NCBI RefSeq assembly: GCF_933775445.1
Contig: NW_026089536.1
Span: 186,001 to 250,000 of the forward strand
From: Argentina anserina
Lineage: Eukaryota; Streptophyta; Magnoliopsida; Rosales; Rosaceae
Direction: 5' to 3'
Length of the DNA: 64,000 nucleotides
The translations under genes were made by a program, and so were the position numbers. The notes under the pieces are model-generated. The model had not been told where the DNA came from, searched no databases, and saw nothing but the letters and a program-made list of their open reading frames with translations. Positions within the stretch are counted from its first letter, which is position 1. Each line of letters starts with the position of its first letter. Shown here piece after piece: positions 13,751 through 26,878 of the stretch.

Positions 13751-16700
13751 GTGTGTTTCTTTCAAACTGAGTATCTTTACATCGTTTGCGTATCTTTACT
13801 ATTCCAATTGTGTATCTTTACATCGTCTGCGTATCTTTACTATTCCAATTGTGTATCTTTTCATTTCTCGTTTGAGGATCTTTCTGTAAGGCTTCTGATG
13901 CGAGTTTCTATTGTATTTGAGAGTTTTGCAAGTGTGGGAGTGTGTTTCTTTCAAACTGAGTATCTTTACATCGTTTGCGTATCTTTACTATTCCAATTGT
14001 GTATCTTTTCTTTTCTCGTTTGAGTATCTTTCTGTAGGGCTTCTGATGCGAGTTTCTATTGTATTTGAGAGTTTTGCAAGTGTGGGAGTGTGTTTCTTTC
14101 AAACTGAGTATCTTTACATCGTTTGCGTATCTTTACTATTCCAATTGTGTATCTTTACATCGTTTGCGTATCTTTACTATTCCAATTGTGTATCTTTTCT
14201 TTTCTCGTTTGAGTATCTTTCTGTAAGGCTTTCTGATGCGAGTTTCTATTGAATTTGAGAGTTTTGCAAGTGTGGGAGTGTGTTTCTTTCAAACTGAGTA
14301 TCTTTACATCGTTTGCGTATCTTTACTATTCCAATTGTGTATCTTTACATCGTTTGCGTATCTTTACTATTTCAATTGTGTATTTTTTCATTTCTCGTTT
14401 GAGTATCGTTCTGTAAGGCTTTCTGATGCGAGTTTCTATTAAATTTGAGAGTTTTGCAAGTGTGGGAGTGTGTTTCTTTCAAACTGAGTATCTTTACATC
14501 GTTTGCGTATCTTTACTATTCCAATTGTGTATCTTTACATCGTTTGCGTATCTTTACTATTCCAATTGTGTATCTTTTCATTTCTCGTTTGAGTATCTTT
14601 CTGTAAGGCTTTCTGATGCGAGTTTCTATTGAATTTGAGAGTTTTGCAAGTGTGGGAGTGTGTTTCTTTCAAACTGAGTATCTTTACATCGTTTGCGTAT
14701 GTTTACTATTCCAATTGTGTATCTTTACATCGTTTGCGTATCTTTACTATTCCAATTGTGTATCTTTTCTTTTCTCGTTTGAGTATCTTTCTGTAAGGCT
14801 TTCTGATGCGAGTTTCTATTAAATTTGAGAGTTTTGCAAGTGTGGGAGTGTGTTTCTTTCAACCTGAGTATCTTTACATCGTTTTCGTATCTTTACTATT
14901 CCAATTGTGTATCTTTACATCGTTTGCGTATCTTTATTATTCCAATTATGTATCTTTTCATTTCTCGTTTGAGTATCTTTCTGTAAGGCTTTCTGATGCG
15001 AGTTTCTATTGAATTTGAGAGTTTTGCAAGTGTGGGAGTGTGTTTCTTTCAAACTGAGTATCTTTACATCGTTTGCGTATCTTTACTATTCCAATTGTGT
15101 ATCTTTACATCGTTTGCGTATCTTTACTATTCCAATTGTGTATCTTTCATTTCTCGTTTGAGTATCTTTCTGTAAGGCTTCTGATGCGAGTTTCTATTGT
15201 GTTTGAGAGTTTTGCAAGTGTGGGAGTGTGTTTCTTTCAAACTGAGTATCTTTACATCGTTTGCGTTTCTTTACTATTCTAATTGTGTATCTTTTCTTTT
15301 CTCGTTTGAGTATCTTTCTGTAAGGCTTCTGATGCGAGTTTCTATTGTATTTGAGAGTTTTGCAAGTGTGGGAGTGTGTTTCTTTCAAACTGAGTATCTT
15401 TACATCGTTTGCGTATCTTTACTATTCCAATTGTGTATCTTTACATCGTCTGCGTATCTTTACTATTCCAATTGTGTATCTTTTCATTTCTCGTTTGAGA
15501 TCTTTCTGTAAGGCTTCTGATGCGAGTTTCTATTGTATTTTAGAGTTTTGCAAGTGTGGGAGTGTGTTTCTTTCAAACTGAGTATCTTTACATCGTTTGC
15601 GTATCTTTTCTATTCCAATTGTGTATCTTTTCATTTCTCGTTTGAGTATCTTTCTGTATGGCTTTCTGATGCGAGTTTCTATTGCATTTGAGAGTTTTGC
15701 AAGTGTGGGAGTGTGTTTCTTTCAAACTGAGTATCTTTACATAGTTTGCGTATCTTTACTATTCCAATTGTGTATCTTTACATCGTTTGCGTATCTTTAC
15801 TATTCCAATTGTGTATCTTTTCATTTCTCGTTTGAGTATCTTTCTGTAAGGCTTTCTGATGCGAGTTTCTATTGAATTTGAGAGTTTTGCAAGTGTGGGA
15901 GTGTGTTTCTTTCAAACTGAGTATCTTTACATAGTTTGCGTATCTTTACTATTCCAATTGTGTATCTTTACATCGTTTGCGTATCTTTACTATTCCAATT
16001 GTGTATCTTTTCATTTCTCGTTTGAGTATCTTTCTGTAAGGCTTTCTGATGCGAGTTTCTATTGAATTTGAGAGTTTTGCAAGTGTGGGAGTGTGTTTCT
16101 TTCAAACTGAGTATCTTTACATCGTTTGCGTATCTTTACTATTCCAATTGTGTATCTTTACATCGTCTGCGTATCTTTACTATTCCAATTGTGTATCTTT
16201 TCATTTCTCGTTTGAGGATCTTTCTGTAAGGCTTCTGATGCGAGTTTCTATTGTATTTGAGAGTTTTGCAAGTGTGGGAGTGTGTTTCTTTCAAACTGAG
16301 TATCTTTACATCGTTTGCGTATCTTTACTATTCCAATTGTGTATCTTTACATCGTTTGCGTATCTTTACTATTCCAATTGTGTATCTTTACATCGTTTGC
16401 GTATCTTTACTATTCCAATTGTGTATCTTTTCTTTTCTCGTTTGAGTATCTTTCTGTAAGGCTTTCTGATGCGAGTTTCTATTGAATTTGAGAGTTTTGC
16501 AAGTGTGGGAGTGTGTTTGTTTCAAACTGAGTATCTTTACATCGTTTGCGTATCTTTACTATTCCAATTGTGTATCTTTACATCGTCTGCGTATCTTTAC
16601 TATTCCAATTGTGTATCTTTTCATTTCTCGTTTGAGGATCTTTCTGTAAGGCTTCTGATGCGAGTTTCTATTGTATTTGAGAGTTTTGCAAGTGTGGGAG

Positions 16701-16804
16701 TGTGTTTCTTTCAAACTGAGTATCTTTACATCGTTTGCGTATCTTTACTATTCCAATTGTGTATCTTTTCTTTTCTCGTTTGAGTATCTTTCTGTAGGGC
16801 TTCT

Positions 16805-19800
16805 GATGCGAGTTTCTATTGTATTTGAGAGTTTTGCAAGTGTGGGAGTGTGTTTCTTTCAAACTGAGTATCTTTACATCGTTTGCGTATCTTTACTATT
16901 CCAATTGTGTATCTTTACATCGTTTGCGTATCTTTATTATTCCAATTGTGTATCTTTTCTTTTCTCGTTTGAGTATCTTTCTGTAAGGCTTTCTGATGCG
17001 AGTTTCTATTGAATTTGAGAGTTTTGCAAGTGTGGGAGTGTGTTTCTTTCAAACTGAGTATCTTTACATCGTTTGCGTATCTTTACTATTCCAATTGTGT
17101 ATCTTTACATCGTTTGCGTATCTTTACTATTTCAATTGTGTATTTTTTCATTTCTCGTTTGAGTATCGTTCTGTAAGGCTTTCTGATGCGAGTTTCTATT
17201 AAATTTGAGAGTTTTGCAAGTGTGGGAGTGTGTTTCTTTCAAACTGAGTATCTTTACATCGTTTGCGTATCTTTACTATTCCAATTGTGTATCTTTACAT
17301 CGTTTGCGTATCTTTACTATTCCAATTGTGTATCTTTTCATTTCTCGTTTGAGTATCTTTCTGTAAGGCTTTCTGATGCGAGTTTCTATTGAATTTGAGA
17401 GTTTTGCAAGTGTGGGAGTGTGTTTCTTTCAAACTGAGTATCTTTACATCGTTTGCGTATCTTTACTATTCCAATTGTGTATCTTTTCATTTCTCGTTTG
17501 AGTATCGTTCTGTAAGGCTTTCTGATGCGAGTTTCTATTAAATTTGAGAGTTTTGCAAGTGTGGGAGTGTGTTTCTTTCAAACTGAGTATCTTTACATCG
17601 TTTGCGTATCTTTACTATTCCAATTGTGTATCTTTACATCGTTTGCGTATCTTTACTATTCCAATTGTGTATCTTTTCATTTCTCGTTTGAGTATCTTTC
17701 TGTAAGGCTTCTGATGCGAGTTTCTATTGTATTTGAGAGTTTTGCAAGTGTGGGAGTGTGTTTCTTTCAAACTGAGTATCTTTACATAGTTTCCGTATCT
17801 TTACTATTCCAATTGTGTATCTTTACATCGTTTGCGTATCTTTACTATTCCAATTGTGTATCTTTTCATTTCTCGTTTGAGTATCTTTCTGTAAGGCTTC
17901 TGATGCGAGTTTCTATTGTATTTGAGAGTTTTGCAAGTGTGGGAGTGTGTTTCTTTCAAACTGAGTATCTTTACATCGTTTGCGTTCTTTACTATTCCAA
18001 TTGTGTATCTTTTCTTTTCTCGTTTGAGTATCTTTCTGTAAGGCTTCTGATGCGAGTTTCTATTGTATTTGAGAGTTTTGCAAGTGTGGGAGTGTGTTTC
18101 TTTCAAACTGAGTATCTTTACATCGTTTGCGTATCTTTACTATTCCAATTGTGTATCTTTACATCGTTTGCGTATCTTTACTATTCCAATTGTGTATCTT
18201 TTCATTTCTCGTTTGAGTATCTTTCTGTAAGGCTTCTGATGCGAGTTTCTATTGTGTTTGAGAGTTTTGCAAGTGTGGGAGTGTGTTTCTTTCAAACTGA
18301 GTATCTTTACATCGTTTGCGTTTCTTTACTATTCTAATTGTGTATCTTTTCTTTTCTCGTTTGAGTATCTTTCTGTAAGGCTTCTGATGCGAGTTTCTAT
18401 TGTATTTGAGAGTTTTGCAAGTGTGGGAGTGTGTTTCTTTCAAACTGAGTATCTTTACATCGTTTGCGTATCTTTACTATTCCAATTGTGTATCTTTTCA
18501 TTTCTCGTTTGAGTATCATTCTATAAGGCTTCTGATGCGAGTTTCTATTGCATTTGAGAGTTTTGCAAGTGTGGGAGTGTGTTTCTTTCAAACTGAGTAT
18601 CTTTACATAGTTTACGTATCTTTACTATTCAAATTGTGTATCTTTACATCGTTTGCGTATCTTTACTATTTCAATTGTGTATTTTTTCATTTCTCGTTTG
18701 AGTATCTTTCTGTAAGGCTTTCTGATGCGAGTTTCTATTGAATTTGAGAGTTTTGCAAGTGTGGGAGTGTGTTTCTTTCAAACTGAGTATCTTTACATAG
18801 TTTGCGTATCTTTACTATTCAAATTGTGTATCTTTACATCGTTTGCGTATCTTTACTATTCCAATTGTGTATCTTTTCTTTTCTCGTTTGAGTATCATTC
18901 TGTAAGGCTTCTGATGCGAGTTTCTATTGCATTTGAGAGTTTTGCAAGTGTGGGAGTGTGTTTCTTTCAAACTGAGTATCTTTACATAGTTTGCGTATCT
19001 TTACTATTCCAATTGTGTATCTTTACATCGTTTGCGTATCTTTACTATTCCAATTGTGTATCTTTACATCGTTTGCGTATCTTTACTATTCCAATTGTGT
19101 ATCTTTTCTTTTGTCGTTTGAGTATCTTTCTGTAAGGCTTTCTGATGCGAGTTTCTATTGAATTTGAGAGTTTTGTAAGTGTGGGAGTGTGTTTCTTTCA
19201 AACTGAGTATCTTTACATCGTTTGCGTATCTTTACTATTCCAATTGTGTATCTTTTCTTTTCTCGTTTGATTATCTTTCTGTAAGACTTCTGATGCGAGT
19301 TTCTATTGTATTTGAGAGTTTTGCAAGTGTGGGAGTGTGTTTCTTTCAAACTGAGTATCTTTACATCGTTTGCGTATGTTTACTATTCCAATTGTGTATC
19401 TTTACATCGTCTGCGTATCTTTACTATTCCAATTGTGTATCTTTTCTTTTCTCGTTTGAGTATCTTTCTGTAAGGCTTTCTGATGCGAGTTTCTATTGAA
19501 TTTGAGAGTTTTGCAAGTGTGGGAGTGTGTTTCTTTCAAACTGAGTATCTTTACATCGTTTGCGTATCTTTACTATTCCAATTCTGTATCTTTACATCGT
19601 TTGCGTATCTTTACTATTCCAATTGTGTATCTTTTCTTTTCTCGTTTGAGTATCTTTCTGTAAGGCTTCTGATGCGAGTTTCTATTGAATTTGAGAGTTT
19701 TGCAAGTGTGGGAGTGTGTTTCTTTCAAACTGAGTATCTTTAAATCGTTTGCGTATCTTTACTATTCCAATTGTGTATCTTTACATCGTTTGCGTATCTT

Positions 19801-22800
19801 TACTATTCCAATTGTGCATCTTTTCATTTCTCGTTTGAGTATCTTTCTGTAAGGCTTTTGATGCGAGTTTCTATTGTATTTGAGAGTTTTGCAAGTGTGG
19901 GAGTGTGTTTCTTTCAAACTGAGTATCTTTACATCGTTTGTGTATCTTTACTATTCCAATTGTGTATCTTTACATCGTTTGCGTATCTTTACTATTCCAA
20001 TTGTGCATCTTTTCATTTCTCGTTTGAGTATCTTTCTGTAAGGCTTCTGATGCAAGTTTCTATTGTATTTGAGAGTTTTGCAAGTGTGGGAGTGTGTTTC
20101 TTTCAAACTGAGTATCTTTACATCGTTTGTGTATCTTTACTATTCCAATTGTGTATCTTTTCATTTCTCGTTTGAGTATCTTTCTGTAAGGCTTTCTGAT
20201 GCGAGTTTCTATTGAATTTGAGAGTTTTGCAAGTGTGGGAGTGTGTTTCTTTCAAACTGAGTATCTTTACATCGTTTGCGTATCTTTACTATTCCAATTG
20301 TGTATCTTTACATCGTTTGCGTATCTTTACTATTCCAATTGTCTATCTTTTCTTTTCTCGTTTGAGTATCTTTCTGTAAGGCTTCTGATGCGAGTTTCTA
20401 TTGTATTTGAGAGTTTTGCAAGTGTGGGAGTGTGTTTCTTTCAAACTGAGTATCTTTACATCGTTTGCGTATGTTTACTATTCCAATTGTGTATCTTTAC
20501 ATCGTTTGCGTATCTTTACTATTCCAATTGTGTATCTTTTCTTTTCTCGTTTGAGTATCTTTCTGTAAGGCTTCTGATGTGAGTTTCTATTGTATTTGAG
20601 AGTTTTGCAAGTGTGGGAGTGTGTTTCTTTCAAACTGAGTATCTTTACATCGTTTGCGTATGTTTACTATTCCAATTGTGTATCTTTACATCGTTTGCGT
20701 ATCTTTACTATTCCAATTGTGTATCTTTTCTTTTCTCGTTTGAGTATCTTTCTGTAAGGCTTCTGATGCGAGTTTCTATTGTATTTGAGAGTTTTGCAAG
20801 TGTGGGAGTGTGTTTCTTTCAAACTGAGTAACTTTACATCGTTTGCGTATCTTTACTATTCCAATTGTGTATCTTTACATCGTTTGCGTATCTTTACTAT
20901 TCCAATTGTGCATCTTTTCATTTCTCGTTTGAGTATCTTTCTATAAGGCTTCTGATGCGAGTTTCTATTGAATTTGAGAGTTTTGCAAGTGTGGGAGTGT
21001 GTTTCTTTCAAACTGAGTATCTTTACATCGTTTGCGTATCTTTACTATTCCAATTGTGTATCTTTACATCGTTTGCGTATCTTTACTATTTCAATTGTGT
21101 ATTTTTTCATTTCTCGTTTGAGTATCGTTCTGTAAGGCTTTCTGATGCGAGTTTCTATTAAATTTGAGAGTTTTGCAAGTGTGGGAGTGTGTTTCTTTCA
21201 AACTGAGTATCTTTACATCGTTTGCGTATCTTTACTATTCCAATTGTGTATCTTTACATCGTTTGCGTATCTTTACTATTTCAATTGTGTATTTTTTCAT
21301 TTCTCGTTTGAGTATCGTTCTGTAAGGCTTTCTGATGCGAGTTTCTATTAAATTTGAGAGTTTTGCAAGTGTGGGAGTGTGTTTCTTTCAAACTGAGTAT
21401 CTTTACATCGTTTGCGTATCTTTACTATTCCAATTGTGTATCTTTACATCGTTTGCGTATCTTTACTATTCCAATTGTGTATCTTTTCATTTCTCGTTTG
21501 AGTATCTTTCTGTAAGGCTTTCTGATGCGAGTTTCTATTGAATTTGAGAGTTTTGCAAGTGTGGGAGTGTGTTTCTTTCAAACTGAGTATCTTTACATCG
21601 TTTGCGTATGTTTACTATTCCAATTGTGTATCTTTACATCGTTTGCGTATCTTTACTATTCCAATTGTGTATCTTTTCTTTTCTCGTTTGAGTATCTTTC
21701 TGTAAGGCTTTCTGATGCGAGTTTCTATTAAATTTGAGAGTTTTGCAAGTGTGGGAGTGTGTTTCTTTCAACCTGAGTATCTTTACATCGTTTGCGTATC
21801 TTTACTATTCCAATTGTGTATCTTTACATCGTTTGCGTATCTTTATTATTCCAATTGTGTATCTTTTCATTTCTCGTTTGAGTATCTTTCTGTAAGGCTT
21901 TCTGATGCGAGTTTCTATTGAATTTGAGAGTTTTGCAAGTGTGGGAGTGTGTTTCTTTCAAACTGAGTATCTTTACATCGTTTGCGTATCTTTACTATTC
22001 CAATTGTGTATCTTTTCTTTTCTCGTTTGATTATCTTTCTGTAAGACTTCTGATGCGAGTTTCTATTGTATTTGAGAGTTTTGCAAGTGTGGGAGTGTGT
22101 TTCTTTCAAACTGAGTATCTTTACATCGTTTGCGTATCTTTACTATTCCAATTGTGTATCTTTACATCGTTTGCGTATCTTTATTATTCCAATTGTGTAT
22201 CTTTTCTTTTCTCGTTTGAGTATCTTTCTGTAAGGCTTTCTGATGCGAGTTTCTATTGAATTTGAGAGTTTTGCAAGTGTGGGAGTGTGTTTCTTTCAAA
22301 CTGAGTATCTTTACATCGTTTGCGTATCTTTACTATTCCAATTGTGTATCTTTACATCGTTTGCGTATCTTTACTATTTCAATTGTGTATTTTTTCATTT
22401 CTCGTTTGAGTATCGTTCTGTAAGGCTTTCTGATGCGAGTTTCTATTAAATTTGAGAGTTTTGCAAGTGTGGGAGTGTGTTTCTTTCAAACTGAGTATCT
22501 TTACATCGTTTGCGTATCTTTACTATTCCAATTGTGTATCTTTACATCGTTTGCGTATCTTTACTATTCCAATTGTGTATCTTTTCATTTCTCGTTTGAG
22601 TATCTTTCTGTAAGGCTTTCTGATGCGAGTTTCTATTGAATTTGAGAGTTTTGCAAGTGTGGGAGTGTGTTTCTTTCAAACTGAGTATCTTTACATCGTT
22701 TGCGTATCTTTACTATTCCAATTGTGTATCTTTTCATTTCTCGTTTGAGTATCGTTCTGTAAGGCTTTCTGATGCGAGTTTCTATTAAATTTGAGAGTTT

Positions 22801-25800
22801 TGCAAGTGTGGGAGTGTGTTTCTTTCAAACTGAGTATCTTTACATCGTTTGCGTATCTTTACTATTCCAATTGTGTATCTTTACATCGTTTGCGTATCTT
22901 TACTATTCCAATTGTGTATCTTTTCATTTCTCGTTTGAGTATCTTTCTGTAAGGCTTCTGATGCGAGTTTCTATTGTATTTGAGAGTTTTGCAAGTGTGG
23001 GAGTGTGTTTCTTTCAAACTGAGTATCTTTACATAGTTTCCGTATCTTTACTATTCCAATTGTGTATCTTTACATCGTTTGCGTATCTTTACTATTCCAA
23101 TTGTGTATCTTTTCATTTCTCGTTTGAGTATCTTTCTGTAAGGCTTCTGATGCGAGTTTCTATTGTATTTGAGAGTTTTGCAAGTGTGGGAGTGTGTTTC
23201 TTTCAAACTGAGTATCTTTACATCGTTTGCGTTCTTTACTATTCCAATTGTGTATCTTTTCTTTTCTCGTTTGAGTATCTTTCTGTAAGGCTTCTGATGC
23301 GAGTTTCTATTGTATTTGAGAGTTTTGCAAGTGTGGGAGTGTGTTTCTTTCAAACTGAGTATCTTTACATCGTTTGCGTATCTTTACTATTCCAATTGTG
23401 TATCTTTACATCGTTTGCGTATCTTTACTATTCCAATTGTGTATCTTTTCATTTCTCGTTTGAGTATCTTTCTGTAAGGCTTCTGATGCGAGTTTCTATT
23501 GTGTTTGAGAGTTTTGCAAGTGTGGGAGTGTGTTTCTTTCAAACTGAGTATCTTTACATCGTTTGCGTTTCTTTACTATTCTAATTGTGTATCTTTTCTT
23601 TTCTCGTTTGAGTATCTTTCTGTAAGGCTTCTGATGCGAGTTTCTATTGTATTTGAGAGTTTTGCAAGTGTGGGAGTGTGTTTCTTTCAAACTGAGTATC
23701 TTTACATCGTTTGCGTATCTTTACTATTCCAATTGTGTATCTTTTCATTTCTCGTTTGAGTATCATTCTATAAGGCTTCTGATGCGAGTTTCTATTGCAT
23801 TTGAGAGTTTTGCAAGTGTGGGAGTGTGTTTCTTTCAAACTGAGTATCTTTACATAGTTTACGTATCTTTACTATTCAAATTGTGTATCTTTACATCGTT
23901 TGCGTATCTTTACTATTTCAATTGTGTATTTTTTCATTTCTCGTTTGAGTATCTTTCTGTAAGGCTTTCTGATGCGAGTTTCTATTGAATTTGAGAGTTT
24001 TGCAAGTGTGGGAGTGTGTTTCTTTCAAACTGAGTATCTTTACATAGTTTGCGTATCTTTACTATTCAAATTGTGTATCTTTACATCGTTTGCGTATCTT
24101 TACTATTCCAATTGTGTATCTTTTCTTTTCTCGTTTGAGTATCATTCTGTAAGGCTTCTGATGCGAGTTTCTATTGCATTTGAGAGTTTTGCAAGTGTGG
24201 GAGTGTGTTTCTTTCAAACTGAGTATCTTTACATAGTTTGCGTATCTTTACTATTCCAATTGTGTATCTTTACATCGTTTGCGTATCTTTACTATTCCAA
24301 TTGTGTATCTTTACATCGTTTGCGTATCTTTACTATTCCAATTGTGTATCTTTTCTTTTGTCGTTTGAGTATCTTTCTGTAAGGCTTTCTGATGCGAGTT
24401 TCTATTGAATTTGAGAGTTTTGTAAGTGTGGGAGTGTGTTTCTTTCAAACTGAGTATCTTTACATCGTTTGCGTATCTTTACTATTCCAATTGTGTATCT
24501 TTTCTTTTCTCGTTTGATTATCTTTCTGTAAGACTTCTGATGCGAGTTTCTATTGTATTTGAGAGTTTTGCAAGTGTGGGAGTGTGTTTCTTTCAAACTG
24601 AGTATCTTTACATCGTTTGCGTATGTTTACTATTCCAATTGTGTATCTTTACATCGTCTGCGTATCTTTACTATTCCAATTGTGTATCTTTTCTTTTCTC
24701 CTTTGAGTATCTTTCTGTAAGGCTTTCTGATGCGAGTTTCTATTGAATTTGAGAGTTTTGCAAGTGTGGGAGTGTGTTTCTTTCAAACTGAGTATCTTTA
24801 CATCGTTTGCGTATCTTTACTATTCCAATTCTGTATCTTTACATCGTTTGCGTATCTTTACTATTCCAATTGTGTATCTTTTCTTTTCTCGTTTGAGTAT
24901 CTTTCTGTAAGGCTTCTGATGCGAGTTTCTATTGAATTTGAGAGTTTTGCAAGTGTGGGAGTGTGTTTCTTTCAAACTGAGTATCTTTAAATCGTTTGCG
25001 TATCTTTACTATTCCAATTGTGTATCTTTACATCGTTTGCGTATCTTTACTATTCCAATTGTGCATCTTTTCATTTCTCGTTTGAGTATCTTTCTGTAAG
25101 GCTTTTGATGCGAGTTTCTATTGTATTTGAGAGTTTTGCAAGTGTGGGAGTGTGTTTCTTTCAAACTGAGTATCTTTACATCGTTTGTGTATCTTTACTA
25201 TTCCAATTGTGTATCTTTACATCGTTTGCGTATCTTTACTATTCCAATTGTGCATCTTTTCATTTCTCGTTTGAGTATCTTTCTGTAAGGCTTCTGATGC
25301 AAGTTTCTATTGTATTTGAGAGTTTTGCAAGTGTGGGAGTGTGTTTCTTTCAAACTGAGTATCTTTACATCGTTTGTGTATCTTTACTATTCCAATTGTG
25401 TATCTTTTCATTTCTCGTTTGAGTATCTTTCTGTAAGGCTTTCTGATGCGAGTTTCTATTGAATTTGAGAGTTTTGCAAGTGTGGGAGTGTGTTTCTTTC
25501 AAACTGAGTATCTTTACATCGTTTGCGTATCTTTACTATTCCAATTGTGTATCTTTACATCGTTTGCGTATCTTTACTATTCCAATTGTCTATCTTTTCT
25601 TTTCTCGTTTGAGTATCTTTCTGTAAGGCTTCTGATGCGAGTTTCTATTGTATTTGAGAGTTTTGCAAGTGTGGGAGTGTGTTTCTTTCAAACTGAGTAT
25701 CTTTACATCGTTTGCGTATGTTTACTATTCCAATTGTGTATCTTTACATCGTTTGCGTATCTTTACTATTCCAATTGTGTATCTTTTCTTTTCTCGTTTG

Positions 25801-26200
25801 AGTATCTTTCTGTAAGGCTTCTGATGTGAGTTTCTATTGTATTTGAGAGTTTTGCAAGTGTGGGAGTGTGTTTCTTTCAAACTGAGTATCTTTACATCGT
25901 TTGCGTATGTTTACTATTCCAATTGTGTATCTTTACATCGTTTGCGTATCTTTACTATTCCAATTGTGTATCTTTTCTTTTCTCGTTTGAGTATCTTTCT
26001 GTAAGGCTTCTGATGCGAGTTTCTATTGTATTTGAGAGTTTTGCAAGTGTGGGAGTGTGTTTCTTTCAAACTGAGTAACTTTACATCGTTTGCGTATCTT
26101 TACTATTCCAATTGTGTATCTTTACATCGTTTGCGTATCTTTACTATTCCAATTGTGCATCTTTTCATTTCTCGTTTGAGTATCTTTCTATAAGGCTTCT
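16805..26200 (+). repeat. 5,247-bp higher-order duplication
   Basis: About 4.1 kb at 16805-20950 is repeated at 22052-26200, with a constant offset of 5247 bp. A private one-base deletion giving TGCGTTCTTTAC is shared at 17981 and 23228. The intervening 1.1 kb (about 20950-22050) matches the array near 14236-15010 at an offset of 6909 bp, so the copied unit was itself a mosaic. The copies are almost identical; one difference is CTCGTTTGAG near 19453 versus CTCCTTTGAG near 24700. Confidence 0.88.
19770..20950 (+). repeat. Six-copy higher-order block, copy 1
   Basis: This block is recognised by the ordered private markers GGCTTTTGATG (19853), GATGCAAGTTTC, GTCTATCTTTTC, GATGTGAGTTTC and GAGTAACTTTAC. 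The first marker recurs at 25100, 31292, 39980, 43222 and 52007, giving steps of 5247, 6192, 8688, 3242 and 8785 bp. In this first copy the series breaks off at about 20950. Confidence 0.88.
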
Positions 26201-26600
26201 GATGCGAGTTTCTATTGTATTGGAGAGTTTTGCAAGTGTGGGAGTGTGTTTCTTTCAAACTGAGTATCTTTACATCGTTTGTGTATCTTTACTATTCCAA
26301 TTGTGTATCTTTTCATTTCTCGTTTGAGTATCTTTCTGTAAGGCTTTCTGATGCGAGTTTCTATTGAATTTGAGAGTTTTGCAAGTATGGGAGTGTGTTT
26401 CTTTCAAACTGAGTATCTTTACATAGTTTGCGTATCTTTACTATTCCAATTGTGTATCTTTACATCGTTTGCGTATCTTTACTATTCCAATTGGGTATCT
26501 TTTCATTTCTCGTTTGAGTATCTTTCTGTAAGGCTTTCTGATGCGAGTTTCTATTGAATTTGAGAGTTTTGCAAGTGTGGGAGTGTGTTTCTTTCAAACT
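25017..26600 (+). repeat. Six-copy higher-order block, copy 2
   Basis: This copy has the same ordered markers and continues into the TATTGGAGAG and AAGTATGGGAG monomers. Those monomers follow the block in all later copies but not in copy 1. Confidence 0.85.
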
Positions 26601-26704
26601 GAGTATCTTTACATCGTTTGCGTATCTTTACTATTCCAATTCTGTATCTTTACATCGTTTGCGTATCTTTACTATTCCAATTGTGTATCTTTTATTTCTC
26701 GTTT

Positions 26705-26878
26705 GAGTATCTTTCTGTAAGGCTTCTGATGCGAGTTTCTATTGTATTTGAGAGTTTTGCAAGTGTGGGAGTGTGTTTGTTTCAAACTGAGTATCTTTAC
26801 ATCGTTTGCGTATTATGTATCTTTACATCGTTTGCGTATCTTTACTATTCCAATTGTGTATCTTTTCTTTTCTCGTTT
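26705..26878 (+). repeat. Type 174-bp monomer (15-bp core deletion)
   Basis: This is a two-core monomer in which the first core has lost 15 bp (TCTTTACTATTCCAA), leaving the signature GCGTATTATGTATC at about 26809-26822. I located about twenty copies of this signature, the first here and the last near 54420. None occurs in the left 26 kb. The junction TTATG rather than TTGTG suggests that the deletion arose on a monomer already carrying a G-to-A change. Confidence 0.9.
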
